Assembly (NCBI RefSeq): GCF_000331225.1
Contig: NZ_ANFY01000007.1
Coordinates: forward strand, 434,001 to 498,000
Length of the DNA: 64,000 nt
Reading direction: 5' to 3'
DNA from: Sandarakinorhabdus sp. AAP62
GTDB lineage: Bacteria > Pseudomonadota > Alphaproteobacteria > Sphingomonadales > Sphingomonadaceae
Shown here: positions 1 to 7,855 of the stretch, one piece after another
How positions within the stretch are numbered: position 1 is the first letter of the stretch
Layout: every line of letters begins with the position of its first letter
The notes under the pieces: generated by a model
Database searches by the model: none
Told to the model about the DNA's origin: nothing
The model's input: only the letters and a program-made list of their open reading frames with translations
Program-made: the position numbers and the translations under genes

Positions 1-1088
1 GCAACTGCCCGTTCACCGCCCCACAGCAGCTGCGCACCGCCTGCCTTGGCGCGTTCGACGAAGCCCGCAACACGGGCGAAATGGTCGGGGTGGATCAAGG
101 GGCCGACGCGGGTGGCGGGATCGCGCGGATCGCCCACGGTCATCTGGTCCACGGCGTCGCGGACCTTTTCCAGGAATGCCGCTTCGATCGAGGCTTCGAC
201 CATGATGCGCGTGCCGGCAAGGCAGACCTGGCCGGCGTTGATATATTGCCCGGCAACCGTCTGCGCCGCGGCATCGAGATCGGCGTCGGCGCAGACGATG
301 AACGGCGATTTTCCGCCCAGCTCGGCGCTCATCGGCGTGATCGAGCGCGCGGCGGCCTGGCCGATGATCTTCGCGGTATCGGTCGATCCAGTGAAGCTGA
401 TACGGGCCAGATCGGGATGGTTGACCAGCGCATCGCCGGCCTCTTCGCCAATGCCCTGCACGACATTGAGCACGCCTGGCGGCAGGCCGGCGGCATGGGC
501 GATATCGGCCAGCAGCGAGCAACTGAGCGGTGCCCATTCCGGCGGCTTGATCACCACAGTGTTGCCGGCCGCCAGCGCCGGGCCAACCTTCCAGGTGGTC
601 AGCATGAAGGGCGCGTTCCACGGCGTGATCAGCACGGCCACACCCGACGGATCATAGCGGACGTTGTTGACCACCTCGGGATGATCGATGGCGTGATCGT
701 TGAGGCCCAGCGCCCATTCGGCGAAGAAACTGATGTTCTGCGCGGCGCGCGGCACCATGCGATGCAGGTTGCCGGCGAGCAGCGAACCATTGTCGGCGGT
801 TTCCACTGCGGCAATCTCTGCGGCACGGGTCATGATACCGCTGGCAAAACGGCGCAGGATCGGCAGGCGTCCAGCCGCCCCCAGTGCGGCCCAGGCGGGG
901 AAGGCGGCCCTGGCGGCGGCCACCGCCATATCGGCTTCGGCCTGCCCGCCTGCTGCCACCGCGCCGAGGTCGCTGCCATCGATGGGTGAGGCGTTGGCAA
1001 AGCGGTTGACCGAGGCCACCCGACGACCACCGATCCAGTGATCGAGCGAGACCTCCACCCCGGCGACCATGACCCTGTTGTTGGCCAT
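1..1088 (-). CDS. Aldehyde dehydrogenase, NAD(P)-dependent (3' end outside window)
   Basis: About 362 residues are visible, read leftwards off the window edge, so the C-terminus is missing. The start ATG at 1088 has a GGGGAG ribosome site 7 bases upstream. The protein has the ALDH fold signatures: ITPWNAP, an FTGSTDTAK nucleotide-binding stretch, the general-base glutamate in ELGGKSP near residue 252 and the nucleophilic cysteine in GQVCLAG near residue 286. With HpaI- and HpaH-type genes next door, the likely substrate is a ring-cleavage semialdehyde such as a hydroxymuconic semialdehyde (HpaE-like role). This substrate is inferred from context only. It is transcribed divergently from the TetR gene and shares a palindromic operator with it. 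Confidence 0.9.
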   Translation of the reverse strand, partial: MANNRVMVAGVEVSLDHWIGGRRVASVNRFANASPIDGSDLGAVAAGGQAEADMAVAAARAAFPAWAALGAAGRLPILRRFASGIMTRAAEIAAVETADNGSLLAGNLHRMVPRAAQNISFFAEWALGLNDHAIDHPEVVNNVRYDPSGVAVLITPWNAPFMLTTWKVGPALAAGNTVVIKPPEWAPLSCSLLADIAHAAGLPPGVLNVVQGIGEEAGDALVNHPDLARISFTGSTDTAKIIGQAAARSITPMSAELGGKSPFIVCADADLDAAAQTVAGQYINAGQVCLAGTRIMVEASIEAAFLEKVRDAVDQMTVGDPRDPATRVGPLIHPDHFARVAGFVERAKAGGAQLLWGGERAV

Positions 1089-1131
1089 CGCGTCTCTCCC
1101 CAATTGCGCCCGCCGTGTCGCGAGTCGATAG

Positions 1132-1151
1132 AAAATGAGTAGACTCACTTT
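1132..1151. promoter_or_regulatory. Palindromic operator for the divergent TetR regulator
   Basis: A near-perfect dyad, AAAATGAGT-AG-ACTCACTTT, with 9-base arms and one mismatch. It lies between the start codons of the aldehyde dehydrogenase (1088, minus) and the TetR-type regulator (1223, plus). A TGAGT/ACTCA dyad in a divergent promoter is typical of TetR-family operators. Autoregulation plus control of the dehydrogenase is inferred. Confidence 0.6.
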
Positions 1152-1222
1152 TGACTGTGGTCAATAACATCGCTATGCCGATACGGCAGACAGGGGAGTC
1201 GGACCATGGTTCAGAGGCGGCG

Positions 1223-1846
1223 ATGACACCCGGCAAAACGGAAGAGAAGGCCGCGACGCCGGGGCGCCGGGAGCGCAACAAGCTGGAAAAGCGGGCGCGG
1301 ATCGTGGCCGCGGCACGCGACCTGTTCCAGCGCCAGGGCTTTGCCGACACCACCACCCAGCAGATTGCCGAAGCCGCCGATATCGGCACCGGCACGCTGT
1401 TCCTCTATGCCCACACCAAGGAAGACCTGTTGGTCATGGTGTTCCGGGACGAGATGCTGGAAACGGTGCGCCGTATCTTTGCCGAGCCGCCGGTCACTGC
1501 CGGCATCGATGGCCGGCTGATGGCGGCCTTCACTCGTATGGCAGATTATCACGCCGATGATGCCGATCTGGCGCGATTGTTGCTGAAAGAGCTTGTGGTG
1601 CCGCATTCCGACGCCCGGCGCAGCGATATCGATGAACTGATGGATGCGATCTACGACGGCTTGACCGGGATGATCGCTGCCGATGGCCGGGTGCGCAGTC
1701 CGCCGCTCGTCGCCCGTTCGGCCTTTGCACTGTATTATTTCGCGCTGATCAGCTGGCTGGGCGGCGGCCAGGATCGCGGCTGGTGCATGCGGCTGCTGCG
1801 CGAACAACTCACCAACCTCATCGATGGGAACAGACAAGATGCCTGA
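1223..1846 (+). CDS. TetR/AcrR-family transcriptional regulator
   Basis: A 207-residue regulator. Residues about 15-60 form the TetR helix-turn-helix ([15 protein letters not shown] then [17 protein letters not shown]). The rest is the helical ligand-binding domain, which I cannot assign to a ligand. ATG 1223 is chosen because AGAGG lies 5 bases upstream and the HTH then sits at the usual distance from the N-terminus. An upstream TTG at 1151 would put extra residues inside the operator. The 3' end overlaps the start of the aldolase gene, so regulator and catabolic genes probably share an mRNA. Likely a repressor of the cluster released by a pathway compound. Confidence 0.88.
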   Translation: MTPGKTEEKAATPGRRERNKLEKRARIVAAARDLFQRQGFADTTTQQIAEAADIGTGTLFLYAHTKEDLLVMVFRDEMLETVRRIFAEPPVTAGIDGRLMAAFTRMADYHADDADLARLLLKELVVPHSDARRSDIDELMDAIYDGLTGMIAADGRVRSPPLVARSAFALYYFALISWLGGGQDRGWCMRLLREQLTNLIDGNRQDA

Positions 1847-2618
1847 ACCGCTGAAGCAGCGCTGGCAGCGCGACGAGCTTACCCTGGGTGCCTGGTGCAT
1901 GCTGCCCAGCAGCCTGACCGCCGAAATATTGGCCAGGGGCGGCTTTGATTGGGCGCTGGTCGACATGCAGCACGGCTGTATGGGTTATGAGACGGCGGTG
2001 GAGATGATCCGCGCCATCGATCTGGCCGGAATTACCCCCATCGTGCGGGTGCCGTGGAACGAGCCGGGCATTGTCGGCCGCATGCTCGATGCCGGCGCGA
2101 TGGGCATCGTGGCTCCGATGGTGAACAGCGTTGATGAAGCGCGGCGGCTGGTCGAATCCTGCCTCTATCCGCCAGCGGGCCGTCGCAGCCTCGGGCCGGT
2201 GCGCGTCAGCGCGCGCGATGGCATGGGGTATGTACCGGGTGCCAACGCCCGCATCGCCGTCATCCCGATGATCGAAACGGTTGAGGCGCTGGCCGTGGTC
2301 GAGGAGATTGCTGCCGTGCCGGGAGTGGACGCCCTGTTTGTCGGCCCGTTCGATCTCTCCTTCTCCCTGGGCCTGCCGCCCGGTGACAATGACGGCAAGC
2401 CGGCCTTTGACGCCGCCATCGCCCGCATCAATGCCGCCGCCAGGGCACGCGGAATTGCCACGGCCGTGCTGTCCAATCCGACGGTGGCGCCGTTGCGGGC
2501 GGCACAGGGCTTCCGGATGATTTCCGTGATCACCGACAATGCCGCGCTGGCCGCCGCCGCACAGACCAGCCTTGCGACCACCCGTGCCGCCATCGCGGAA
2601 GGAAATGCCCATGCTTGA
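1839..2618 (+). CDS. HpcH/HpaI-family aldolase (2-keto-3-deoxy-dioate type, class II)
   Basis: A 259-residue TIM-barrel aldolase that cleaves 4-hydroxy-2-oxo acids to pyruvate plus an aldehyde using a divalent metal. With ATG 1839 as start, the catalytic histidine (DMQHG) is residue 45 and the arginine (IVRVPW) residue 70, matching the numbering of E. coli HpaI. The metal ligands are the glutamate in MIETVEA (146) and the aspartate in FVGPFDLS (172). An in-frame ATG at 1824 is possible but has no ribosome site, whereas 1839 has GGGA 9 bases upstream. It overlaps the TetR stop and is followed by an overlapping hydratase gene, the usual hpaH/hpaI pairing of meta-cleavage lower pathways. Confidence 0.88.
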   Translation: MPEPLKQRWQRDELTLGAWCMLPSSLTAEILARGGFDWALVDMQHGCMGYETAVEMIRAIDLAGITPIVRVPWNEPGIVGRMLDAGAMGIVAPMVNSVDEARRLVESCLYPPAGRRSLGPVRVSARDGMGYVPGANARIAVIPMIETVEALAVVEEIAAVPGVDALFVGPFDLSFSLGLPPGDNDGKPAFDAAIARINAAARARGIATAVLSNPTVAPLRAAQGFRMISVITDNAALAAAAQTSLATTRAAIAEGNAHA

Positions 2619-3402
2619 TGCTCCCACCCGCGACCGAATCCTTGCCGACATCATCGGCACCTACAGCACAAGGCAGTCCTTGCCGCTGTTGACCAAGAGC
2701 CATCCCGGCATCGAGATGGATGATGCCTATGCCATCCAGAAGGCCTTCACCGAACGCCGCGTGGCGCAAGGGCGGCAGGTACGCGGCTTCAAGGTGGGGC
2801 TCACATCGAAGGTGATGCAGGAATCGATGGGCTCCACCGAGCCGGATTTCAGCGCGATGACCGACGATCTGTTCCTGCCCGAAGACACGCCGATCGATTG
2901 CGGCCGCTTCTTTTATCCGTTGATCGAGATCGAGATCGCCTTCGTGATGAAGAGCGCGCTGAAAGGCCCCGGCATCCTTCCGGTTGATGTGCTGCGCGCC
3001 ACCGATTTCGTGCTGCCGGCCATCGAGATCGTCGATTTCCGCGTTGGCCCGGGGCCGGGCATGACGGTGGTGGACACGGTCGCCGATCTTGCCGCCTGCG
3101 GCGCCGCCGTGCTGGGTGCCAATCCAGTCCGGCTGGAGGATATCGATATCCGCAAGGTCACCGGCCAGATGATCATCAACGGCAAGATGGAGCATGAAGG
3201 CATGTCGTCGGCGGTGCTGGGCAATCCGGTCACGGCGGTGGCCTGGCTGGCCAACAAGCTGGGCGAGTTCGGTATCACATTCGAGCCTGGCCAGACCATC
3301 CTTACGGGCTCTTTCGTGCGGGCCATGCCCGTGAAGGCCGGTGACGAGGTGATCGCGCGCTTCGATTCCGGCCTGGGCGACGTGCTCACCCGGTTTGTTT
3401 GA
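2611..3402 (+). CDS. 2-oxo-hept-4-ene-1,7-dioate / 2-keto-4-pentenoate hydratase (HpaH/MhpD family)
   Basis: A 263-residue member of the FAH-related hydratase family, which adds water to 2-oxo-4-enoates to make the substrate of the preceding aldolase. Recognisable family segments are [14 protein letters not shown] (about 55-70), [12 protein letters not shown] with the metal-binding Glu-x-Glu (about 105-116), and the conserved terminal run from [12 protein letters not shown] to FDSGLGDV. Start 2611 is preferred to 2605 because GGAAGG then lies 8 bases upstream. It overlaps the aldolase stop by 8 bases, implying translational coupling. Confidence 0.88.
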   Translation: MLDAPTRDRILADIIGTYSTRQSLPLLTKSHPGIEMDDAYAIQKAFTERRVAQGRQVRGFKVGLTSKVMQESMGSTEPDFSAMTDDLFLPEDTPIDCGRFFYPLIEIEIAFVMKSALKGPGILPVDVLRATDFVLPAIEIVDFRVGPGPGMTVVDTVADLAACGAAVLGANPVRLEDIDIRKVTGQMIINGKMEHEGMSSAVLGNPVTAVAWLANKLGEFGITFEPGQTILTGSFVRAMPVKAGDEVIARFDSGLGDVLTRFV

Positions 3403-3411
3403 GGGACGGCG

Positions 3412-3849
3412 ATGGCAGGCATCTGGCAGCGGGCAACGCTTGACCCAGCGGCTTTGACGCATGGCGAAGCCAATTCGCTGGCGGCGCACCTGGGCATCGT
3501 CATCACCGCGATCGGTGATGATTCCATCACGGCCACCATGCCGGTCGATGCGCGCACCGTACAGCCGCACGGCCGCCTGCACGGAGGCGCGTCGGTGGCG
3601 CTGGCCGAAACCGTGGGCTCGCTCGCCGCCAATCTCACGCTCGACCCGGTGCAGCAGATTGCTGTTGGGCTCGACATAAACGCCAACCACATCCGCCCGG
3701 TCAAACAGGGCCTGGTGATCGCCACCGCCCGCCCGGAAGCGCTGGGCCGCACCACGCAGGTGTGGAGCATCCGCATCGTCGATGAGCAGGATCGGCTGGT
3801 CTGCATTTCGCGACTGACCATGGCGGTCATCCCGGTGGAGCGCACATGA
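3412..3849 (+). CDS. Hotdog-fold (PaaI-type) thioesterase
   Basis: A 145-residue hotdog-fold protein with the PaaI/YdiI signature HGGASVALAETVGS (about residues 57-70) holding the catalytic glutamate, followed by the beta-sheet strand VGLDINANHIRP. Such enzymes hydrolyse aryl- or acyl-CoA thioesters. Its presence next to hydratase, aldolase and monooxygenase genes suggests that one step of the pathway runs through a CoA ester, or that it rescues CoA from dead-end esters. Translation probably starts 9 bases after the hydratase stop, and its own stop overlaps the next start (ATGA). Confidence 0.82.
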   Translation: MAGIWQRATLDPAALTHGEANSLAAHLGIVITAIGDDSITATMPVDARTVQPHGRLHGGASVALAETVGSLAANLTLDPVQQIAVGLDINANHIRPVKQGLVIATARPEALGRTTQVWSIRIVDEQDRLVCISRLTMAVIPVERT

Positions 3850-4286
3850 GCACGCCGTTGATGGAGATTGATCTGGCGGTCGGCCCGCCCGTCGAGATCG
3901 GCGTGGTCGCCGGCCAGAGTCGGCGCTGCATCCCGATCTTGGGCGGCACGGTCAGCGGCAGCCTGAGCGGCGAGGTGCTGGCCGGCGGCGCCGACTGGCA
4001 GCAGATCGGTCCAGACGGCACGATCGAGATCGACGCCCATTATGTGCTGAAGCTGGCGCAGGGATTGGTCGAGGTGGAATCGCGCGGGCTTCGGTCCGGG
4101 CCGCCCGACGTGCTGGCCCGGCTGGCAAAGGGTGAAGCGGTTGATCCCGCGCTCTATTATTTCCGCACCGCGATGCGCTTTCGCTGCGCCGCCCCTGAAC
4201 TCGCGTGGCTGGGCCGCATCCTCGCTGTGGCGACAGGCGAGCGGCTGGCGGGCGCGGTACGGCTGACGGTTCACGAGGTGGCCTGA
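3846..4286 (+). CDS. DUF3237 family protein
   Basis: A 146-residue protein matching the DUF3237 pattern: an N-terminal strand with IPILGGTVSG, then GADWQQIGPDGTIEIDAHYVLKL, a middle YYFRTAMRF segment and a C-terminal LTVHEV strand. DUF3237 proteins are small beta-barrels often found beside aromatic and hydrocarbon catabolic genes. No reaction is firmly assigned, as far as I know. The start overlaps the thioesterase stop by four bases, and the monooxygenase ATG follows the stop after one base, so it is embedded in the operon. Confidence 0.75.
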   Translation: MSTPLMEIDLAVGPPVEIGVVAGQSRRCIPILGGTVSGSLSGEVLAGGADWQQIGPDGTIEIDAHYVLKLAQGLVEVESRGLRSGPPDVLARLAKGEAVDPALYYFRTAMRFRCAAPELAWLGRILAVATGERLAGAVRLTVHEVA

Positions 4287-4287
4287 G

Positions 4288-5553
4288 ATGGATCGCGATC
4301 TGGACATCATCATCGTCGGCGGCGGCATTGCCGGCCTCACTGCAGCGCTGAGCCTGCAGGCCGCCGGCTTTCGGCCCACCGTGTACGAGGCGGTGAGCAA
4401 GCCGGCGCCGCTGGGTGTGGGTATAAATCTGCTGCCCCACGCCGTGCGCGAACTCACGGAATTGGGCCTGCTCGATAAATTGCTGGGCCTAGGCGTTGCC
4501 ATCACCGATCTCAACTATCTCACGACGTCTGGCGAGATCGTCTGGCACGAACCACGCGGGCTGGCAGCCGGCTACAAATGGCCGCAGATCGCCATCCATC
4601 GCGGTCAGTTGCAGATGTTCCTGCTGGCCAAGGTGCACGAACGGCTCGGCCCACAGGCGGTGCGCATGGGGCAGGAGCTAGTCGGCGTGGAAACGCAGGG
4701 CACCCGCGTCAGCGCCCGTTTTGCCGACCGCGCCTCGGGCCTGGAAACCGCCGTGGAGGCCGATCTGCTGATTGGGGCCGATGGCATCCATTCCGCGGTA
4801 CGGCGCCAGTTCTACCCCGATGAGGGTTCACCGCGCTGGAACGGCATCAGCCTGTGGCGTTCCACCTCGCCGGTGGCTGCCCCCATGGGCGGCAAGGCGA
4901 TGATCTGGGCTGGCTGGTCGGGCCAGAAGTTCGTCGCATATCCGATCGGCAAGGACCCTGAGACTGGCCTCGACCGCTTGAACTGGATCTGTGACCTGAA
5001 GGTGAGTGATGCCGGCAGCCCGCCGCCGCGCGACTGGAACCGGCAGGGCAATCGCGCCGATTTCCTGCCGCCGTTTGCCGATTGGCGCTGGGCCGGCGTT
5101 GATATCCCGGCCATTGTCGCCGCATCAGGGCCGATCTATGAATTCCCCATGGTCGATCGCGATCCGCTGCCACAATGGACGTTCGGCCGTGTCACGCTGA
5201 TGGGCGATGCCGCGCACCCGATGTACCCGATCGGTTCCAACGGCGCGACCCAGAGCATCATCGATGCCCGTGTGTGCGCCTGGCATCTGGCCAAGGCGGG
5301 AACGGTTGAGGCGGCGCTGTCCGGTTATGAAAGCGACCGTCGTGAAGCCACCGCCCGCATCGTGTTGATGAACCGCCAGCAGGGCCCGGACCGGGTGCTG
5401 GACCTGGCGCGGGAACGGCTGGCAGCCGGCGGGGCGTTGGCCGATGTACTGCCGATGGACGAGCGCCGTGCCGTCGCCCAGGGGTATAAGCAGACCGCCG
5501 GCTTTGATCCGGCCGTGCTGAACGAGCGGGTCAGCTTTTCGCCCGCCGGCTGA
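4288..5553 (+). CDS. FAD-dependent aromatic monooxygenase, PhzS-like
   Basis: A 421-residue group A flavin monooxygenase. The Rossmann motif VGGGIAGLTAALSL lies at residues about 7-20, the DG motif LLIGADGIHSAVRRQF near 155-170, and the second FAD motif GDAAHPMYPIGSNGATQ near 305-320. The MYPIGSNGATQ form is that of PhzS-type enzymes rather than classical p-hydroxybenzoate hydroxylase. It would hydroxylate an aromatic or heteroaromatic acid using NAD(P)H and oxygen at the head of the pathway. GAGGTGG provides the ribosome site. No ring-cleavage dioxygenase is visible in this window, so the substrate remains open. Confidence 0.85.
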   Translation: MDRDLDIIIVGGGIAGLTAALSLQAAGFRPTVYEAVSKPAPLGVGINLLPHAVRELTELGLLDKLLGLGVAITDLNYLTTSGEIVWHEPRGLAAGYKWPQIAIHRGQLQMFLLAKVHERLGPQAVRMGQELVGVETQGTRVSARFADRASGLETAVEADLLIGADGIHSAVRRQFYPDEGSPRWNGISLWRSTSPVAAPMGGKAMIWAGWSGQKFVAYPIGKDPETGLDRLNWICDLKVSDAGSPPPRDWNRQGNRADFLPPFADWRWAGVDIPAIVAASGPIYEFPMVDRDPLPQWTFGRVTLMGDAAHPMYPIGSNGATQSIIDARVCAWHLAKAGTVEAALSGYESDRREATARIVLMNRQQGPDRVLDLARERLAAGGALADVLPMDERRAVAQGYKQTAGFDPAVLNERVSFSPAG

Positions 5554-5730
5554 TATGGGCTGATGATGCTGCACGTTTACCAAGATCGAGCCTGGATGGG
5601 CTTACAGCAACTCAGTTAGCCAAAGTCACTCTTGGGACATCGGTAGCGTTGCTGGCGGCCGCGGCCGATATGAATTCTTCGGAGCGGCAATAAAATCTCT
5701 CGCGGTCATCACGGCCATAGGAGATCCGCC

Positions 5731-6363
5731 ATGGGACATTCTATCCTTGAACCAAGGGCACGGCAGAATCCGTCTTGGAATGCTGGTCGCGTTGTCGGCG
5801 CCAAACGCCCCCTGAAGCCTCGCGACGTCTGGGCAATCCGCTTCTATCTCGATGAGCATCACCGCCTGCGAGACCGGGCTCTCTTCGATTTGGCGCTCGA
5901 CAGCAAATTGCGCGGTTGCGACGTGGTCAAGCTGAAGATTGGCGACCTTGTTTCAGGCGGCAGCATCCGCAACCGGGCCACTGTCATCCAGCAGAAGACA
6001 GGCAAGCCCGTTCAATTCGAGTTGGGGAAGGATGTCCGGGAAAGCCTCTTGGCCTGGTTAAGCTGCCGAGGGGGTTGCATAAGCGATTATGTGTTCCCGA
6101 GCCGCGTCGATTACAACGGCCATATGAGCACGCGCCAATACTCCCGCCTGGTCGATGAGTGGGTTGGCGCCATCGGTCTCGATGTGCACGACTACGGCAC
6201 CCGTTCCTTGAGGCGTACAAAAGCCGCGCTGATTTACAAGGCGACCGGCAACCTGAGGGCCGTACAAATTCTGCTTGGTCACACGAAGATGGAGACGACT
6301 GTGCGCTATCTGGGCGTCGACATCGACGATGCCCTCACATTGTCAGAACGAACCGAAATCTAA
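5731..6363 (+). CDS. Small tyrosine recombinase, copy 1 (box-II histidine replaced)
   Basis: A 210-residue tyrosine-recombinase catalytic domain with almost no N-terminal arm/core-binding domain (phage integrases are usually 330-400 residues). Arg61 (SKLRGCD), the lysine in QQKTGKP, Arg161 (SLRR), His184 (LLGHTK) and nucleophile Tyr193 (VRYLGV) are present. At residue 158, where the HxxR histidine should be, codon 6202-6204 is CGT (Arg); the tandem paralogue has CAC (His). GGAG precedes the ATG. The domain keeps full length and frame, so it is either an active variant or an early-decaying copy. Cellular role unknown. Confidence 0.82.
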   Translation: MGHSILEPRARQNPSWNAGRVVGAKRPLKPRDVWAIRFYLDEHHRLRDRALFDLALDSKLRGCDVVKLKIGDLVSGGSIRNRATVIQQKTGKPVQFELGKDVRESLLAWLSCRGGCISDYVFPSRVDYNGHMSTRQYSRLVDEWVGAIGLDVHDYGTRSLRRTKAALIYKATGNLRAVQILLGHTKMETTVRYLGVDIDDALTLSERTEI

Positions 6364-6681
6364 AGAGGGCGGCTCTCCGCCCTCGCAGCGGTGAGCCGCC
6401 ATCCTTCATGATCTTGTGGCTCTTGGCAGCTTTGTTGCCAACGAATGCCAAAACCAGACAGTCCGCCAACGGCCCAATTGCCGCCGGGCGGCAAAGCGCC
6501 CTCATCTCGGTCGTTCCGGCACTCCCGTACCTTTCCCAGAAGCCGCCGTTCGGGGGCAACGGAGGGAACGACTGGGTCAGGGTCCGAAGCGGCCGCGGTT
6601 GAGATCACAGTGCGGGCGGGCCCAAATACAGGTGAAGTGCGCGAGAATTGTCTTGGCCGATCAGGGCCAAGGAGATGGAAC
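6364..6681 (+). other. Intergenic region between the two recombinase genes
   Basis: Apart from the hairpin directly after the first stop codon, I see no gene. A stretch of open frame upstream of ATG 6682 is not counted as coding because a GGAG ribosome site and the MGHS start shared with copy 1 fix the real start at 6682. A GCGGCCGCGG sequence at 6589-6598 also occurs upstream of copy 1 (5655-5664), at a similar distance from its ATG. Confidence 0.5.
6365..6384 (+). terminator. Hairpin directly after recombinase copy 1
   Basis: GAGGGCGG-CTCT-CCGCCCTC is an 8-bp perfect stem with a 4-base loop, beginning two bases after the TAA stop. There is no U-tract, so it may act as an mRNA 3' stabiliser or weak terminator. 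Confidence 0.5.
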
Positions 6682-7314
6682 ATGGGACATTCACACTTCG
6701 ACCCCGCCATGCAGAACCGGCCTGCATGGAACGCTGGCAAGATGGTTGGCACCAAACGACCACTTACGCAGAAGCAGATATGGGCGGTCCGGTTTTTCCT
6801 GGACCGCGAAGGACGGCTTCGTGATCGGGCGCTTTTCGACCTCGCGCTCGACAGCAAGCTTCGCGGCTGCGACCTGGTCAAGATCAAGATTGGAGATGTG
6901 GTTTCCGGTGCCCAGATCAGGACCAGATCGACTGTCATTCAGCAGAAGACCGGCAGGCCCGTGCAGTTCGAGTTGACGGCGGATGTTCGCGCGAGCTTGC
7001 TTGCATGGCTGGAACGCCGCGGCGGCACGGTTGGCGATTATGCTTTTCCCAGCCGCGTCGATCACATTGGGCATTTGAGCACTCGGCAATATGCTCGCCT
7101 CGTCGACGAGTGGGTTACCGCCATCGGCCTTCGACGCGCGGAATACGGGACACACTCGCTTCGGCGCACGAAGGCGGCGATGATCTACAGGGCCACGGGG
7201 AACCTGAGAGCAATCCAGATTCTGCTCGGACACACGAAGATCGAGAACACCGTCAGGTATCTCGGCGTGGACATCGAGGACGCGCTCTTGATTGCTGAGC
7301 GGACGGAAATCTGA
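6682..7314 (+). CDS. Small tyrosine recombinase, copy 2 (all catalytic residues present)
   Basis: A 210-residue paralogue of the preceding gene with the same length and the same MGHS start. Catalytic set: Arg in SKLRGCD, Lys in QQKTGRP, His158 and Arg161 in HSLRR, His in LLGHTK and Tyr in VRYLGV. It lacks the usual N-terminal DNA-binding domain of phage integrases, so it may need a partner or bind DNA through the catalytic domain only. GGAGATGG precedes ATG 6682. The tandem pair suggests duplication and perhaps hetero-oligomer formation. No attachment site or cargo boundary was recognised beside it. Confidence 0.85.
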   Translation: MGHSHFDPAMQNRPAWNAGKMVGTKRPLTQKQIWAVRFFLDREGRLRDRALFDLALDSKLRGCDLVKIKIGDVVSGAQIRTRSTVIQQKTGRPVQFELTADVRASLLAWLERRGGTVGDYAFPSRVDHIGHLSTRQYARLVDEWVTAIGLRRAEYGTHSLRRTKAAMIYRATGNLRAIQILLGHTKIENTVRYLGVDIEDALLIAERTEI

Positions 7315-7855
7315 TCGCGGCGGCCCATCGGCAATGCTGATGGGCCGCTACGCAGTCAGCCAACCGTGCGCTTCAGTCCCGGTCGTTCCAGTGGCCGCGA
7401 GACCGTCCTGAAACCTGTCGTTCCCGGCGTGCCGGCACCTGCCGGCCTGAAGGACCCGGCCTGGGACAATGCGGCCATGCGTGGCAGGGTCGCTAAAAGT
7501 CTGTTTCTGCCGGAAGCCGACACTCGCGCGCATTGTCGACCGTCATCGTTCTGCGTGCCCAGTTCCGAGGGCGAGAAATCCTCCGGGGTGGACATGCGCC
7601 GATCAGGATTCCTGTAGGGAACAGTTTTCTTGAACGAATCCATATGGTTGCTCCTATTATGAGCGGGGTTCTGCTTCGATGCCGGTTCAGAACCGCGGTT
7701 TCACGATGCGTTGCTTTCAGATCGGCGCCGACATCCTGCCGGCGGATGTCGCCAAGCCTTAAACGGGATGAAAGCGCGATCGACGATTCACGTCTATATT
7801 TTGAAATTTTGTGATACGTTAGTGAAATGATCGGCTTTAACTGGGGGCGCGCTGG
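7315..7855. other. Intergenic region upstream of the TonB-dependent receptor
   Basis: Holds the hairpin at 7320-7348, then roughly 500 bases in which no convincing coding region was seen. The last 60 bases are AT-rich compared with the rest and presumably carry the receptor promoter, but no good -35/-10 pair could be fixed. Confidence 0.4.
7320..7348 (+). terminator. Hairpin after recombinase copy 2
   Basis: GCGGCCCATC and GATGGGCCGC form a perfect 10-bp stem with a 9-base loop, starting 6 bases after the stop. No U-tract follows. Probable transcription end or mRNA-stabilising element of the recombinase pair. Confidence 0.5.

Noticed and set aside
6445-6681. N-terminal extension of recombinase copy 2
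   Set aside because: The frame is open but low-complexity. A GGAG ribosome site and the MGHS start identical to copy 1 place the start at 6682.
7533-7814. Open frame of 93 codons upstream of the TonB-dependent receptor
   Set aside because: No ribosome site, Arg/Ser-rich composition with no domain, and it runs into the AT-rich receptor promoter region.
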